A DNA stretch of 38,926 nucleotides from an uncultured bacterium (lineage in GTDB: Bacteria > Bacillota > Clostridia > Lachnospirales > Lachnospiraceae): assembly GCA_905215625.1 (NCBI GenBank), contig CAJMQQ010000022.1, positions 1-38,926 on the forward strand, written 5' to 3'. How positions within the stretch are numbered: position 1 is the first letter of the stretch; each line of letters opens with the position of its first letter. A program made the position numbers and the translations under genes. The notes beneath the pieces are model-generated. The model worked only from the letters and a program-made list of their open reading frames with translations, was not told the origin of the DNA and made no database searches. Shown one piece after another: positions 16,373 through 25,085 of this stretch.

Positions 16373-16954
16373 TTAATTCTCCCGGAAAATAACCTCTCCT
16401 GTCGTCGGATCCATGCTCTCTACAATAGCCAGAGACTCCAGATGGATTCCCTTTTTCCTGATTGCGTCTCCGCCTCTCTGGAAACCTTTTTCTATTACGA
16501 TTCCAGCTCCTACCAGGGTAGCGCCTGCATCCTGAACCAGCTGCGCCAATCCTTCCAGAGCCTTTCCGTTAGCAAGGAAATCATCAATCAGAAGAACCTT
16601 ATCCTCAGGTCCTAAAAAGTCTTTGGACACAATAATATCATAAACTCTGCCATGAGTATAAGACTCTACTCTGGAAGTATAAACATCTCCAGCGATATTT
16701 TTCGTCTTGGTTTTCTTGGCGAAAACAACTGGAACATGAAAATACTGAGCCACAATACAAGCAATTCCAATTCCGGAGGCCTCGATGGTCAGAATTTTAT
16801 TAATCTCTTCTCCTTCAAAACGTCTACGGAATTCTTTTCCAATTTCCTCAAACAACTCAATATCCATCTGGTGGTTTAAAAAGCTGTCCACCTTCAGAAC
16901 ACCGCCCTCACGAACAATACCGTCTTTCCGTATTCTATCTTTCAAGAGCTGCAT
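16373..16954 (-). CDS. xpt: Xanthine phosphoribosyltransferase
   Basis: This 193-residue type-I phosphoribosyltransferase converts xanthine and PRPP to XMP for purine salvage. The length is typical. The family start MQLLKDRIRKDG, the substrate loop LTIEASGIGIA and the PRPP motif VLLIDDFLANGKAL are all present. GGAGG lies seven bases before the ATG. It lies 31 bases after the lipoprotein PPIase gene, which leaves no room for the purine riboswitch that often precedes xpt in Firmicutes. Control would thus come from the upstream promoter. Confidence 0.95.
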   Translation of the reverse strand: MQLLKDRIRKDGIVREGGVLKVDSFLNHQMDIELFEEIGKEFRRRFEGEEINKILTIEASGIGIACIVAQYFHVPVVFAKKTKTKNIAGDVYTSRVESYTHGRVYDIIVSKDFLGPEDKVLLIDDFLANGKALEGLAQLVQDAGATLVGAGIVIEKGFQRGGDAIRKKGIHLESLAIVESMDPTTGEVIFREN

Positions 16955-16985
16955 GGTACATCCTCCATTTTCTTTTGGGTTATTA

Positions 16986-18092
16986 TTATTTTGCTACGGC
17001 TTTAGAAGTTAAGAAATTCAACACTTTAATCTGAAGAGCTGCTTCGTCTACCATTTCCTGACCAGCCTGCTCTACCAGGGTGCTGACATCCTCTAAGCCC
17101 TGAGCTTTTGCCAATACGTCGTAATCTGCGTCTTCCAGAGTGAAGTTTTCTTTTTCTGCAATGGCTTTCAGAGCCAGATCCAGTTTTACAGAATTACTTA
17201 CCTGCTCTTTGAAAATTTCCTGGAATTCTTCCACGCTGGACATTCCGTTCATAGCTGCGTAAATCTCCATGTCCATTCCATACATAGCCGCCATATTGGT
17301 CATCTGCTCCCACTGTTCGTTGTAATCTTTTTCAATGCGGGCATCAATATCGCTGAACTGGCAGTTGGCAATTACACCTTCTAAAACGTCGTTTTCCATC
17401 CGCATTTTTGCCATTTCTTCGTTGTTCTTCTGCAGCTCGGTGCGGATGCTTTCCCGATATTCATCTACTGTCGCAATACCGGATTCTAACTCCAGTCCTT
17501 TTACAAAATCATCGTTTAATACAGCATCCTGTTTTTCTTTTACAGAGTTTACAGTAACGTCAAAGGTAACATCCTGCCCCTTTAATTCTTCGTTATTGTA
17601 ATCCTCAGGGAAGGTCAGGTTTAAGGTTACGCTGTCGCCTTTTTTGGTGCCAATCAGGCCATCTTCAAAACCGTCGATAAAGGTATCAGAACCCAGCTCT
17701 AAATCGCTGCCTTCTGCAGTACCGCCGTCAAACGCAACTCCGTCTTTCTTGCCTACATAGTCAATATTTACCGTATCACCTTCTGCTGCCGCCCGGTCAA
17801 CTTCTACCATATTTGGATTGGAATCCAGCGCATACTGGATAACTTCTTCTACATTCTCGTCAGTAACTGTTGTATCCATAGGGGTATACTCAATTCCGAT
17901 ATATTCGCCAAGGACTACGCTGCCTGCCGGAACGTCCTCTTCTGCTGCAGTGGTCTCTGCCGCGCTGCTTTCTACGCCAGCCGCTGCGGTGGTCTCTGCT
18001 GCAGTCGTAGCAGCGGTATCATTGTTTGAACAGCCGGCCAGCACCATCATAGCTGCTGCGCCGCATACCAGTAATCTTTTTGTTTTTCTCAT
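16986..18092 (-). CDS. Trigger-factor-like FKBP peptidyl-prolyl isomerase lipoprotein
   Basis: The 368-residue protein begins MRKTKRLLVCGAAAMMVLAG and then Cys21, a lipobox (LAGC), so it should be exported and lipid-anchored. A Thr/Ala/Glu linker follows. Next comes an FKBP domain of the trigger-factor type (about 95-195; GDTVNIDYVGKKDG, FIDGFEDGLIGTKKGD) and then a helical trigger-factor C-terminal chaperone region. The ribosome-binding N-terminal domain of true trigger factor is absent. The likely role is folding of exported proteins at the outer membrane face, like a PrsA analogue. The start at 18092 has GAGGAG four bases upstream. It heads a group with xpt, a HAD phosphatase and a phosphoesterase. 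Confidence 0.88.
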   Translation of the reverse strand: MRKTKRLLVCGAAAMMVLAGCSNNDTAATTAAETTAAAGVESSAAETTAAEEDVPAGSVVLGEYIGIEYTPMDTTVTDENVEEVIQYALDSNPNMVEVDRAAAEGDTVNIDYVGKKDGVAFDGGTAEGSDLELGSDTFIDGFEDGLIGTKKGDSVTLNLTFPEDYNNEELKGQDVTFDVTVNSVKEKQDAVLNDDFVKGLELESGIATVDEYRESIRTELQKNNEEMAKMRMENDVLEGVIANCQFSDIDARIEKDYNEQWEQMTNMAAMYGMDMEIYAAMNGMSSVEEFQEIFKEQVSNSVKLDLALKAIAEKENFTLEDADYDVLAKAQGLEDVSTLVEQAGQEMVDEAALQIKVLNFLTSKAVAK

Positions 18093-18152
18093 AATTCTCC
18101 TCACTAACTTGTCCATTTTACCGGCAAGGGCTTCCTTTCAGCCAGTTTCTGT

Positions 18153-18161
18153 AGTATATCA
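18153..18161 (-). promoter_or_regulatory. Extended -10 promoter of the PPIase/xpt group
   Basis: TGATATACT on the minus strand is an extended -10 element. The -35 region is weak. It lies about 60 bases before the start codon. Confidence 0.5.
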
Positions 18162-18202
18162 CACAGTTTTCTGAAAAGAAAGCCCTTCCCTAAAAAACGT
18201 TT

Positions 18203-19597
18203 TTATTTAATAAATGCCTTAAATGCTTTGTAAGTATTGTATACATCCAGTTTGGAAGTCAGTTCAAACGGCGCGTGCATGGAAAGTACCGGTACGCCTA
18301 AATCTACTGTATCAATATCCATGTGGGCTACCAGCTTGGCGATGGTTCCGCCGCCGCCTTCATCCACTGCACCCAGTTCGCCTGCCTGCCAGTAAACGCC
18401 TTCATTTTCCATAATGCGGATTACTTCTGCCATTGTCTCTGCGCTGGCATCGTTGGATCCGGACTTGCCTCTTGCACCGGTATACTTAGTCAGAACGCAG
18501 CCCTTATTGATATAGCTGGCATTCAACGGCTCGTACACCTGAGGGAAGGTCGGATCAAATGCTGCGTTTACATCAGAAGACAGGCACATGGAATTGCGCA
18601 GAAGGGTACGGATGTTGACTCCGGCCTGCTCTGCCAGATCTTCCAGATAATGAAGCAGGAAATCGGAATTTAATCCAGTATTTCCTTCTGAACCGATCTC
18701 TTCTTTATCTGCAAAGAAGGTTACAGTCGTATGCTCCGGCATATCTGTATCGATCTCTGCCATCATTGCCGTATATGCGCATACTCTGTCATCCTGTCCG
18801 TAAGCGCCTACCAGACTTCTGTCTAAGCCTACGTCGGTTGCTTTTACTGCCGGAACCATCTCGATTTCAGCCCGGTAAAAATCTGCTTCTGTAATGCCGT
18901 ATTTATCATTGAGAAGCTTTAATGCCAGCAGTTTTACCGGCTCTTTTACTTCGTCGTCCTGGTAAGGAACAGAGCCTACTACAATGTTCAACTCCTCGCC
19001 GCGGATACCGTCGGAAAGCTTTCTCTCATTCTGCTTTGCAGACAGGTGAGGAAGTAAGTCCGTAATACAGAACACTGGATCTTTTTCGCTCTCGCCGATT
19101 ACCACATCCACTACTTCTCCATCCTTCTTTACTACAACGCCATGCATGGCTAACGGAATCGTCGTCCACTGGTATTTGCGGATTCCGCCGTAATAATGGG
19201 TTTTAAACAGAGCAATATCGTCTTTCTCGTACAGTGGATTTGGTTTTAAATCCAGTCTTGGAGAATCAATATGGGCGCCATTTAAACGAACGCCTTTCTC
19301 CAGTCCCTGTGCGCCGAAGGTAGTGGCAATCAGGGATTTTTTACGGTTTACATAGTATACCTTGTCGCCTGGCTTGTAAGAAGCGCTGGCGTCATAAGGC
19401 TTGTATCCAGCCTTTACCAGACGGGCAGTGATTGCAGAAACGCATTCCCGCTCAGTTTTTCCTTCGTTTAAGAATTTCTTATATCCCTCGCAGAATTTTT
19501 CTGCCTTTGCAATCTGCTTTGGCGCATCCTTTCCAATATTTGGAGCTTTCCAAACTAATTTTTCAGCCAGTTCCTGGCCCTTTGTCTTTTTTGACAT
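18203..19597 (-). CDS. apeB: M18 family aminopeptidase
   Basis: This 464-residue protein is a cytoplasmic zinc aminopeptidase of family M18 (aspartyl aminopeptidase type), which releases N-terminal acidic or neutral residues. Metal and catalytic motifs are present: NGAHIDSPRLDLKPNP, FADKEEIGSEGNTGLNSDF, LSSDVNAAFDP and near the end MHAPFELTSKLDVYNTYKAF. Length fits the family. GGAGG precedes the ATG. It is the last gene after dtd, 37 bases away on the same strand. The symbol is by family resemblance. Confidence 0.92.
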   Translation of the reverse strand: MSKKTKGQELAEKLVWKAPNIGKDAPKQIAKAEKFCEGYKKFLNEGKTERECVSAITARLVKAGYKPYDASASYKPGDKVYYVNRKKSLIATTFGAQGLEKGVRLNGAHIDSPRLDLKPNPLYEKDDIALFKTHYYGGIRKYQWTTIPLAMHGVVVKKDGEVVDVVIGESEKDPVFCITDLLPHLSAKQNERKLSDGIRGEELNIVVGSVPYQDDEVKEPVKLLALKLLNDKYGITEADFYRAEIEMVPAVKATDVGLDRSLVGAYGQDDRVCAYTAMMAEIDTDMPEHTTVTFFADKEEIGSEGNTGLNSDFLLHYLEDLAEQAGVNIRTLLRNSMCLSSDVNAAFDPTFPQVYEPLNASYINKGCVLTKYTGARGKSGSNDASAETMAEVIRIMENEGVYWQAGELGAVDEGGGGTIAKLVAHMDIDTVDLGVPVLSMHAPFELTSKLDVYNTYKAFKAFIK

Positions 19598-19634
19598 CTT
19601 TCTTCCTCCATTTTATCTGCTGTTTCTCTCAATT

Positions 19635-20084
19635 TTAGAACAGCTCCCCGCTGTCTAATGCCAGTGTAAAGGGACCGTCATTTACCAAATCGATTTTCAT
19701 GTCTGCCCCAAAAATCCCATGCTCCACCTTGTCTGCATGGTCTTTGCAGCATTCCATAAAATACTCGTAAATCCGGTTGGCATGATCCGGAGCTCCTGCC
19801 TTAATAAAGCTTGGACGGTTTCCCTTTCTGCAGTCTGCATAAAGCGTAAACTGGCTGACCACTAAAAGTTCTCCTCCTACATCTGCCAGCGACAGATTGG
19901 TCTTGCCGTTTTCATCTTCAAAAATCCGAAGGCGGCAAATCTTATCCGCCAGCTTTCTGGCGGTTTCTTCCGTATCTTCATTGGACACCCCCAAAAGGAT
20001 CAGAAATCCTTTTTCAATCTGTCCGACTGTCTGTCCGTCTACCGTCACAGCAGCCCGTGTTACCCGCTGTAATACTGCCTTCAT
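19635..20084 (-). CDS. dtd: D-aminoacyl-tRNA deacylase Dtd
   Basis: Dtd removes D-amino acids (and glycine from tRNA-Ala) from mischarged tRNA. The 149-residue protein has the family start MKAVLQRVTRAAVTVDG, the SQFTLYADCRKGNRPSF motif with the catalytic Thr, and the C-terminal NDGPFT motif that carries the cross-subunit Gly-Pro. Length is standard. It follows the alarmone synthetase gene by 19 bases, a pairing common in Firmicutes. Confidence 0.97.
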   Translation of the reverse strand: MKAVLQRVTRAAVTVDGQTVGQIEKGFLILLGVSNEDTEETARKLADKICRLRIFEDENGKTNLSLADVGGELLVVSQFTLYADCRKGNRPSFIKAGAPDHANRIYEYFMECCKDHADKVEHGIFGADMKIDLVNDGPFTLALDSGELF

Positions 20085-20103
20085 TTTCTGTCTCCTTAAT
20101 TGT

Positions 20104-20766
20104 CTAGGTTTCTTTTTCTGCTTCTTCCTGCTGCGCCTTTACAATCTCAGAAATTGCTTCATTTAAAGAAAACATTTTCGCATCTAAAATATCTACCATA
20201 TCTGCGCAGGCCTTTAATTCCTGGAGAAGCTTGACCGGCGGATTGCCTTCTAATTTGTAAGCAATCTTATGCTCTAAACTGGCCCAGAAATCCATGGCCA
20301 CGGTACGAATCTGGATTTCCACCTTGGTTTCCACCGGTCCATCCGTTAAATATACCGGAATGGTAACCACCATGTGGTAACTCTTGTAGCCGTTGGGCTT
20401 TGGTTTTTTAATATAATCTTTTACATAAAGAACTGTCACATCTGCCTGTTTTGCAATCATATCTGCAATCTGGTAAATGTCTGACATAAAAGAACAAATA
20501 ATCCGGATGCCGGCAATATCGCTGAGCTTCTCCTTCATATTTTCGATTGTAACCTCATAGCCGTCTGCCTTCAGTTTCCGGACAATGCTGTCCGCTGTCT
20601 TCAGTCGGGATTTGATGTGTTCGATGGGACTGTAATCATAACGCTCCGTAAACTCATCATTCATAATCTCTATCTTTGCAGTAATCTGCTTTAAGGCAGC
20701 TCCATAGAGGAACATCGTCTCTTTCCACTGATCCACCGGTTCGTGTCTGCGGTGACCTGGCGTCAT
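20104..20766 (-). CDS. Small alarmone synthetase, RelQ/SasB type
   Basis: The 220-residue protein contains only the RelA/SpoT synthetase domain, with no HD hydrolase, TGS or ACT domain, so it makes (p)ppGpp from ATP and GTP/GDP independent of ribosomes. Visible motifs are YDYSPIEHIKSRLKTADSI, DIAGIRIICSF, KPNGYKSYHMVV and VEIQIRTVAMDFWASLEHKI, close to B. subtilis YjbM. The start is the ATG at 20766, with GAGGTGG upstream. It lies between the S1-domain gene and dtd. Confidence 0.92.
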   Translation of the reverse strand: MTPGHRRHEPVDQWKETMFLYGAALKQITAKIEIMNDEFTERYDYSPIEHIKSRLKTADSIVRKLKADGYEVTIENMKEKLSDIAGIRIICSFMSDIYQIADMIAKQADVTVLYVKDYIKKPKPNGYKSYHMVVTIPVYLTDGPVETKVEIQIRTVAMDFWASLEHKIAYKLEGNPPVKLLQELKACADMVDILDAKMFSLNEAISEIVKAQQEEAEKET

Positions 20767-20791
20767 TGTTCCCCACCTCACTCGTTTTTCT

Positions 20792-21715
20792 TTATAACTT
20801 TAACCCTTTTAACAGCGCCCCCAGTCCGGTAGATGCGCTGCCGGTTTCTTTGTAATCAAAGACTTCTTCCGGTTCGTCTTCTGGCTCTATTGCCTTCATG
20901 CTCAGGCTGATTTTGCCGTCGTTTAAACCGATAATCTTCACCGTTACTTCCTGGCCTTCTTTTAATACCACTCCAGGATGTTTGATTCTCTGGCTGCTGA
21001 TCTGAGAAATATGCAGAAGACCGGTCAGACCGTTTTCCAGCGTAACAAAGGCGCCGTAATCTTTTAAAGTCTCGACAGTACCGGTTACAATGGCGCCGAC
21101 CTGGCACTTTGCAACCTTTTTTCTGGTCTCAGCCGCCTGTTTTTCTCTTGCAACCTCTTTACCGGACAAAACAAGGCGTTTTTCTTCCTCATCAGCAGTA
21201 ATAACGGTCACTTCTACACTCCTGCCATTCCATTCGTCCAGATCTTCCACATACTCCGCTGCCAGCTTAGACGCTGGAATAAATCCTCTGATGCCTTCCA
21301 GATAAGCAACTGCGCCGCCCTTTACGATCTCGCTGATCTTTACGGTAACAACCGTCCGTTCTTCCAGCATCTGTTTTAATTTATCCCATGCTAAAACGTC
21401 ATTGGCTTCTTTTTTTGACAGCAGAATATTGCCTTCGCCATCGTCTCTCTTTACCACCGTAGCGCTGATCTCGTCGCCTACGTGAATGGATTCTTTTATA
21501 TTGAAGTCGGGATCACTGCTTAGATTATCTTTGGTAATGATTCCCTCTGCATAATACTTTAAATCCAGTACCACCCGATCATCTTCTACTCCGATTACCG
21601 TACCGGTTAAAATATCTCCTTCATTTACTCTGCGAAAAGATGCCTCCAGCTCAGCTGCATAGTCCTCCATGCTTTCTGTTCTCTCTGCAATCTCTTCTTT
21701 TTGTTCTTCACCCAT
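20792..21715 (-). CDS. S1 RNA-binding domain protein (ribosomal S1-like)
   Basis: The 307-residue acidic protein has three S1 repeats, about 30-103, 118-190 and 205-275. The third is the most typical (GAIVTGTVETLKDYGAFVTLENGLTGLLHISQIS). It resembles the short S1 homologue of Firmicutes, thought to help mRNA binding rather than act as an essential ribosomal protein. The ATG at 21715 has GCGAGG upstream; a 17-residue upstream extension has no ribosome site. It is the first gene of the group leading to the alarmone synthetase. Confidence 0.9.
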   Translation of the reverse strand: MGEEQKEEIAERTESMEDYAAELEASFRRVNEGDILTGTVIGVEDDRVVLDLKYYAEGIITKDNLSSDPDFNIKESIHVGDEISATVVKRDDGEGNILLSKKEANDVLAWDKLKQMLEERTVVTVKISEIVKGGAVAYLEGIRGFIPASKLAAEYVEDLDEWNGRSVEVTVITADEEEKRLVLSGKEVAREKQAAETRKKVAKCQVGAIVTGTVETLKDYGAFVTLENGLTGLLHISQISSQRIKHPGVVLKEGQEVTVKIIGLNDGKISLSMKAIEPEDEPEEVFDYKETGSASTGLGALLKGLKL

Positions 21716-21837
21716 TGTTACATACCTCGCTTTTTGTGAATCTCCATTTATCAGGGAAGTCCCCATTTCCCCTTCTACTATTTAAACACAAAAGCTTTTT
21801 TTTTACCATAGGTTTCACAAAAATTTAATAAAAAGTG

Positions 21838-21846
21838 TGGTATACT
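21838..21846 (+). promoter_or_regulatory. Extended -10 promoter of the PHP phosphatase gene
   Basis: TGGTATACT is an extended -10 element 35 bases before the ATG. The -35 region is A-rich without a clear box. Confidence 0.5.
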
Positions 21847-21881
21847 AATAAAACAATCTTTATTTAGGAAAGGATGATTTC

Positions 21882-22628
21882 ATGACTGACATCATTGATC
21901 TTCATACTCATACCCTGGCCAGCGGTCATGCATACAATACGCTGATGGAAATGATCCGCTCTGCAGCAGACAAAGGATTAAAGCTTTACGGCTGCGCCGA
22001 TCACGCTCCTGCCATGCCCGGGACTCTGGGCAGCTTTTATTTTCAAAATTTCAAGGTAATTCCCCGGAACCTTTATGGAATCCAGATTCTTATGGGCGCA
22101 GAGTTAAATATCCTGGACGCTTCTGGAAACGTGGATCTGCCGGAAAGCATTCTGGCCCGCCTGGATTACGCCATTGCCAGTATTCATCCACCCTGCTACT
22201 CTGGAAAGACAATTTCAGAAAATACCTCTGCTTATCTGGGTGTATTAGAAAACCCTTATGTCCAGATTATCGGACATCCGGATGACGGGCGGTTCCCCGT
22301 GGATTATGATACCCTGGCCGCTGCAGCAGCTGAACACCACAAGCTGTTGGAGGTCAATAATTCTTCCCTCCATCCTCATGGATTCCGGCCAAATGCCCGC
22401 GAAAATTACCAGGTTCTGCTGGAATACTGCCGCAAATACAAAACCCATATTATTATTAACAGCGACGCCCATATCTGTTTTGACATCGGCAACCATGATT
22501 TTGCCCACTCAATGCTGGCTGAACTGGATTTTCCAGAAGATTTAATCGTCAATACGTCGCTGGAAAAACTAGCTTCGTTCCTTCCTGTGAAGTTAAATCT
22601 GCCGATAATACCAGAGCTAAAAGTCTGA
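21882..22628 (+). CDS. PHP-domain phosphatase (YcdX-like)
   Basis: The 248-residue protein is a stand-alone PHP metallo-hydrolase. Metal ligands are visible in DLHTHTLASGH, CADHAPAMPG, MGAELNILD, ASIHPP, IGHPDDGRFP, LEVNNSSLHP and NSDAH. This pattern matches the trinuclear YcdX family of phosphoesterases. AGGAAAGG precedes the ATG. The gene is isolated on the plus strand between S1 and asnA, with its own promoter and terminator. The natural substrate is unknown. Confidence 0.92.
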   Translation: MTDIIDLHTHTLASGHAYNTLMEMIRSAADKGLKLYGCADHAPAMPGTLGSFYFQNFKVIPRNLYGIQILMGAELNILDASGNVDLPESILARLDYAIASIHPPCYSGKTISENTSAYLGVLENPYVQIIGHPDDGRFPVDYDTLAAAAAEHHKLLEVNNSSLHPHGFRPNARENYQVLLEYCRKYKTHIIINSDAHICFDIGNHDFAHSMLAELDFPEDLIVNTSLEKLASFLPVKLNLPIIPELKV

Positions 22629-22743
22629 AAATCTATATGGAGACTTACAAACCGGACTATGCAATCAAACTGTCTGCCAAAAACTTTGGTTTTGAAGACG
22701 GAAAAAAGACGTTTTCTCTCTATGCGGCATTCTGTGTATAGCA

Positions 22744-22788
22744 AAACCGATGGGACATAGGCATTCTGCCTGTGCCACACCGGTTTTC
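22744..22788. terminator. Bidirectional terminator between the PHP gene and asnA
   Basis: AAAACCG (22744-22750) pairs with CGGTTTT (22782-22788). Inside is a second stem, AGGCA/TGCCT. T-rich tails are present on both strands. Confidence 0.75.
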
Positions 22789-22819
22789 CTTCATTAAATC
22801 CCTATTTTCGCACCGCGCA

Positions 22820-23827
22820 CTATAATAAAATAATCTTATGTTCTTCGCAGATCCTGCGCATTTCTTCCGGCCACAGACTTGCCTGGACTTCTCCTACATG
22901 GGCTCTGTCCAGCAAAAGCATACACAGTCTGGACTGGCCGATGCCGCCGCCAATGGTATACGGAAGTTCTCCTTCCAACAGCATTCTATGGTAAGGAAGC
23001 GTTCTTCTGTCATCACAGCCAGCCTTGGAAAGCTGCTCGTCTAAACTCTTTTCATCTACCCGGATACCCATGCTGGAAATCTCCAGCGCGCATCCCAGTG
23101 TCTCAAACCAGAACAGAATATCTCCATTTAACTGCCAATCGTCATAGTCCGGTGCACGTCCGTCATGCGGTTTTCCGCTGGCCAGTTTATCGCCAATCTT
23201 CATTAAAAATACGCAGCCGTATTCCTGGGTAATCAGATTTTCCCGTTCCTTTGGGGTCTTGTCAGGATAGCGATCCTCCAGCTCCTGAGTCGAAACAAAT
23301 GTAATCTCTTCCGGCAGTTTCTTGACCGCCTGAGGATATTTGTACCAGACTTCATGTTCCATATGTTTAATAACCTTAAAAATGGTTTTTACTGTATCTT
23401 TCAGCGTATCCAGATTTCTCTGGTCTTTGGTAATTACCTTTTCCCAGTCCCATTGGTCAACATAGCAGGAATGGAGATTATCCAGTTCTTCATCCCGCCG
23501 AATTGCATTCATATTGGTATATAAACCTTCTCCCGGCTGAAAACCGTAGCGTTTTAACGCCATTCTTTTCCACTTTGCCAGAGACTGCACGACTTCTACA
23601 ACCTCATCCGGTTCTCCCAACAAATCAAACTGCACCGGTCTCTCTGTTCCGCTTAAATTATCATTCAGACCTGAACTTTTCTTAACAAATAACGGAGCGG
23701 AAATTCTCTCCAGATTCATTTCTCTGCCAAATTCTTTCTGGAACGTGTCGCGAATATACTTAATTGCTTCCTGGGTTTCCCGCACTGTCAATCGTGGATC
23801 ATATCCTTCTGGTAAAATTAAAGCCAT
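22820..23827 (-). CDS. asnA: Aspartate--ammonia ligase AsnA
   Basis: AsnA makes asparagine from aspartate and ammonia with ATP. From the ATG at 23827 the protein is 335 residues, the family length, beginning MALILPEGYDPRLTV. Family signatures seen are RISAPLFVKKSSGLNDNLSGTERPV, FQPGEGLYTNMNAIRRDEELDNLHS, VDQWDWEKVI and the C-terminal GGGIGQSRLCMLLLDRAHVGEVQ, a class-II-synthetase-like motif 3. GGAGGACAGGAG precedes the start. The open frame extends 157 codons upstream into the AI-2E permease gene, but that part is an out-of-frame shadow. Confidence 0.97.
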   Translation of the reverse strand: MALILPEGYDPRLTVRETQEAIKYIRDTFQKEFGREMNLERISAPLFVKKSSGLNDNLSGTERPVQFDLLGEPDEVVEVVQSLAKWKRMALKRYGFQPGEGLYTNMNAIRRDEELDNLHSCYVDQWDWEKVITKDQRNLDTLKDTVKTIFKVIKHMEHEVWYKYPQAVKKLPEEITFVSTQELEDRYPDKTPKERENLITQEYGCVFLMKIGDKLASGKPHDGRAPDYDDWQLNGDILFWFETLGCALEISSMGIRVDEKSLDEQLSKAGCDDRRTLPYHRMLLEGELPYTIGGGIGQSRLCMLLLDRAHVGEVQASLWPEEMRRICEEHKIILL

Positions 23828-23922
23828 ACTCCTGTCCTCCTGCCCTTTCCCTATTATAGCCGCAATGAACTGAACTATATCTGCTAATGTTACCACCGGA
23901 TATTCCATTCTGCAAGAAAAAC

Positions 23923-24999
23923 TTACATTTTTTCTGACGGGCCGTCTGCAATTTCCAAAAGAGCCTTGATTAACATCAGAGCTGCAGGCCCCAATAAAAC
24001 GCCCCAGATTCCAAAAAGTCTGAGACCGATATAAAGAGCCGCCAAGGTTTCCAGGGCAGAAAGCCCGATTCCTTTTGCCATCAGTCTGGCCTCCAGAATC
24101 TGCCTCAAAAGATAGCAGACCACGTAAATTCCGATTAGGGCTGCTGCTTTTTCTCCCCGTCCTCCAAGAACTTCTGCGACTGCCCAGGGAATCAAAGCCG
24201 TTCCAGTTCCAAACAAAGGAAGTGCGTCTAACAACCCGATTCCGGTTCCCAGCAGCATATAATATGGATTTTTCAGCAAAAACAATCCTACAATACAAAT
24301 TCCTGTGGTCAGCAGCAGAATTACCGCCTGAACTCTTACATAGGTTTTTCCAAATGCCCGGAATTTTTCATGAATAATCCGGAATTCCTCCCGAAACAGA
24401 GACTGATTTTCGAATTTGCGGATTTCGTCCAGTTTTCCCAACGTCAGAACCGATGCCAGAAATAACACCAGTATCACTACCATTCCGCCGGCAATCCACT
24501 GCACCACGGAAACCGAACTTACCATTAAATACGGCATTGCTGCTGTTTTTACAGATTCCCCCAGATCTCTTAACATATTTTGAACCAGACGCACTATATA
24601 ATCCGGTCTCAAATGAAGCATCTTCTCTGTCAGACGACAGCACCCTGTCAGCCAGGCGTCAAACTGTCTGACCAGTTCTGGAAGCGCCTGAAAAAACAGT
24701 TCTGTCTGAACCAGCAGTCTCCGTCCGGCAACGTAAAGTCCTGTTCCCAGAAGGCCAAACAGAACAACTAGTTCCCCGCCCCCGATCAGTTCAATAGGAA
24801 TCCGGACAGCTCTGCTGCCGCGGAAGATTGTTAATTTTCTTTGTATCCATTTTGCAGACGGTTCCAGCAGAACTGCTGTTACATAAGCAGCAAAAAAAGG
24901 AATTACCAGAGGCAGAAGGTATTGAAATCCTACATATACTGCCCCTGTAATTCCCATTATAATAAAAATTTTCTTCAGTTTTTCCTTCGGCTTTTCCAT
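23923..24999 (-). CDS. AI-2E family transporter (YtvI-like)
   Basis: The 358-residue membrane protein belongs to PF01594, with about seven to eight hydrophobic helices and the family motif LLGTGIGLLDALPLFGTGTALIPWAV. It most resembles the sporulation membrane protein YtvI subgroup. The ATG at 24999 has AGGTGAG upstream and gives the usual length; earlier in-frame ATGs would add 60 polar residues unlike the family. It lies between the pseudouridine synthase and asnA on the same strand. The transported molecule is not known; the family name comes from E. coli TqsA. Confidence 0.88.
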   Translation of the reverse strand: MEKPKEKLKKIFIIMGITGAVYVGFQYLLPLVIPFFAAYVTAVLLEPSAKWIQRKLTIFRGSRAVRIPIELIGGGELVVLFGLLGTGLYVAGRRLLVQTELFFQALPELVRQFDAWLTGCCRLTEKMLHLRPDYIVRLVQNMLRDLGESVKTAAMPYLMVSSVSVVQWIAGGMVVILVLFLASVLTLGKLDEIRKFENQSLFREEFRIIHEKFRAFGKTYVRVQAVILLLTTGICIVGLFLLKNPYYMLLGTGIGLLDALPLFGTGTALIPWAVAEVLGGRGEKAAALIGIYVVCYLLRQILEARLMAKGIGLSALETLAALYIGLRLFGIWGVLLGPAALMLIKALLEIADGPSEKM

Positions 25000-25085
25000 G
25001 GACTCACCTATTTCTGATTTGTACTTCCTTTGTACAAAGTCTATTATGAACAATATCCACAGAAATATTCCCGTTTTTCTGTTTT

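Noticed and set aside
16955..16985. Purine riboswitch before xpt
   Set aside because: Only 31 bases separate xpt from the upstream gene, too little for the aptamer, and no conserved purine-aptamer loops are seen.
22638..22742. 34-codon open frame (METYKPDYAIKLSAKNFG...) after the PHP phosphatase gene
   Set aside because: No ribosome site, no recognised family, and it runs into the bidirectional terminator at 22744; more likely untranslated or a remnant.
23828..24298. N-terminal extension of AsnA by 157 codons
   Set aside because: It overlaps the AI-2E permease gene in another frame. The family start MALILPEGYDP with a strong ribosome site is at 23827.
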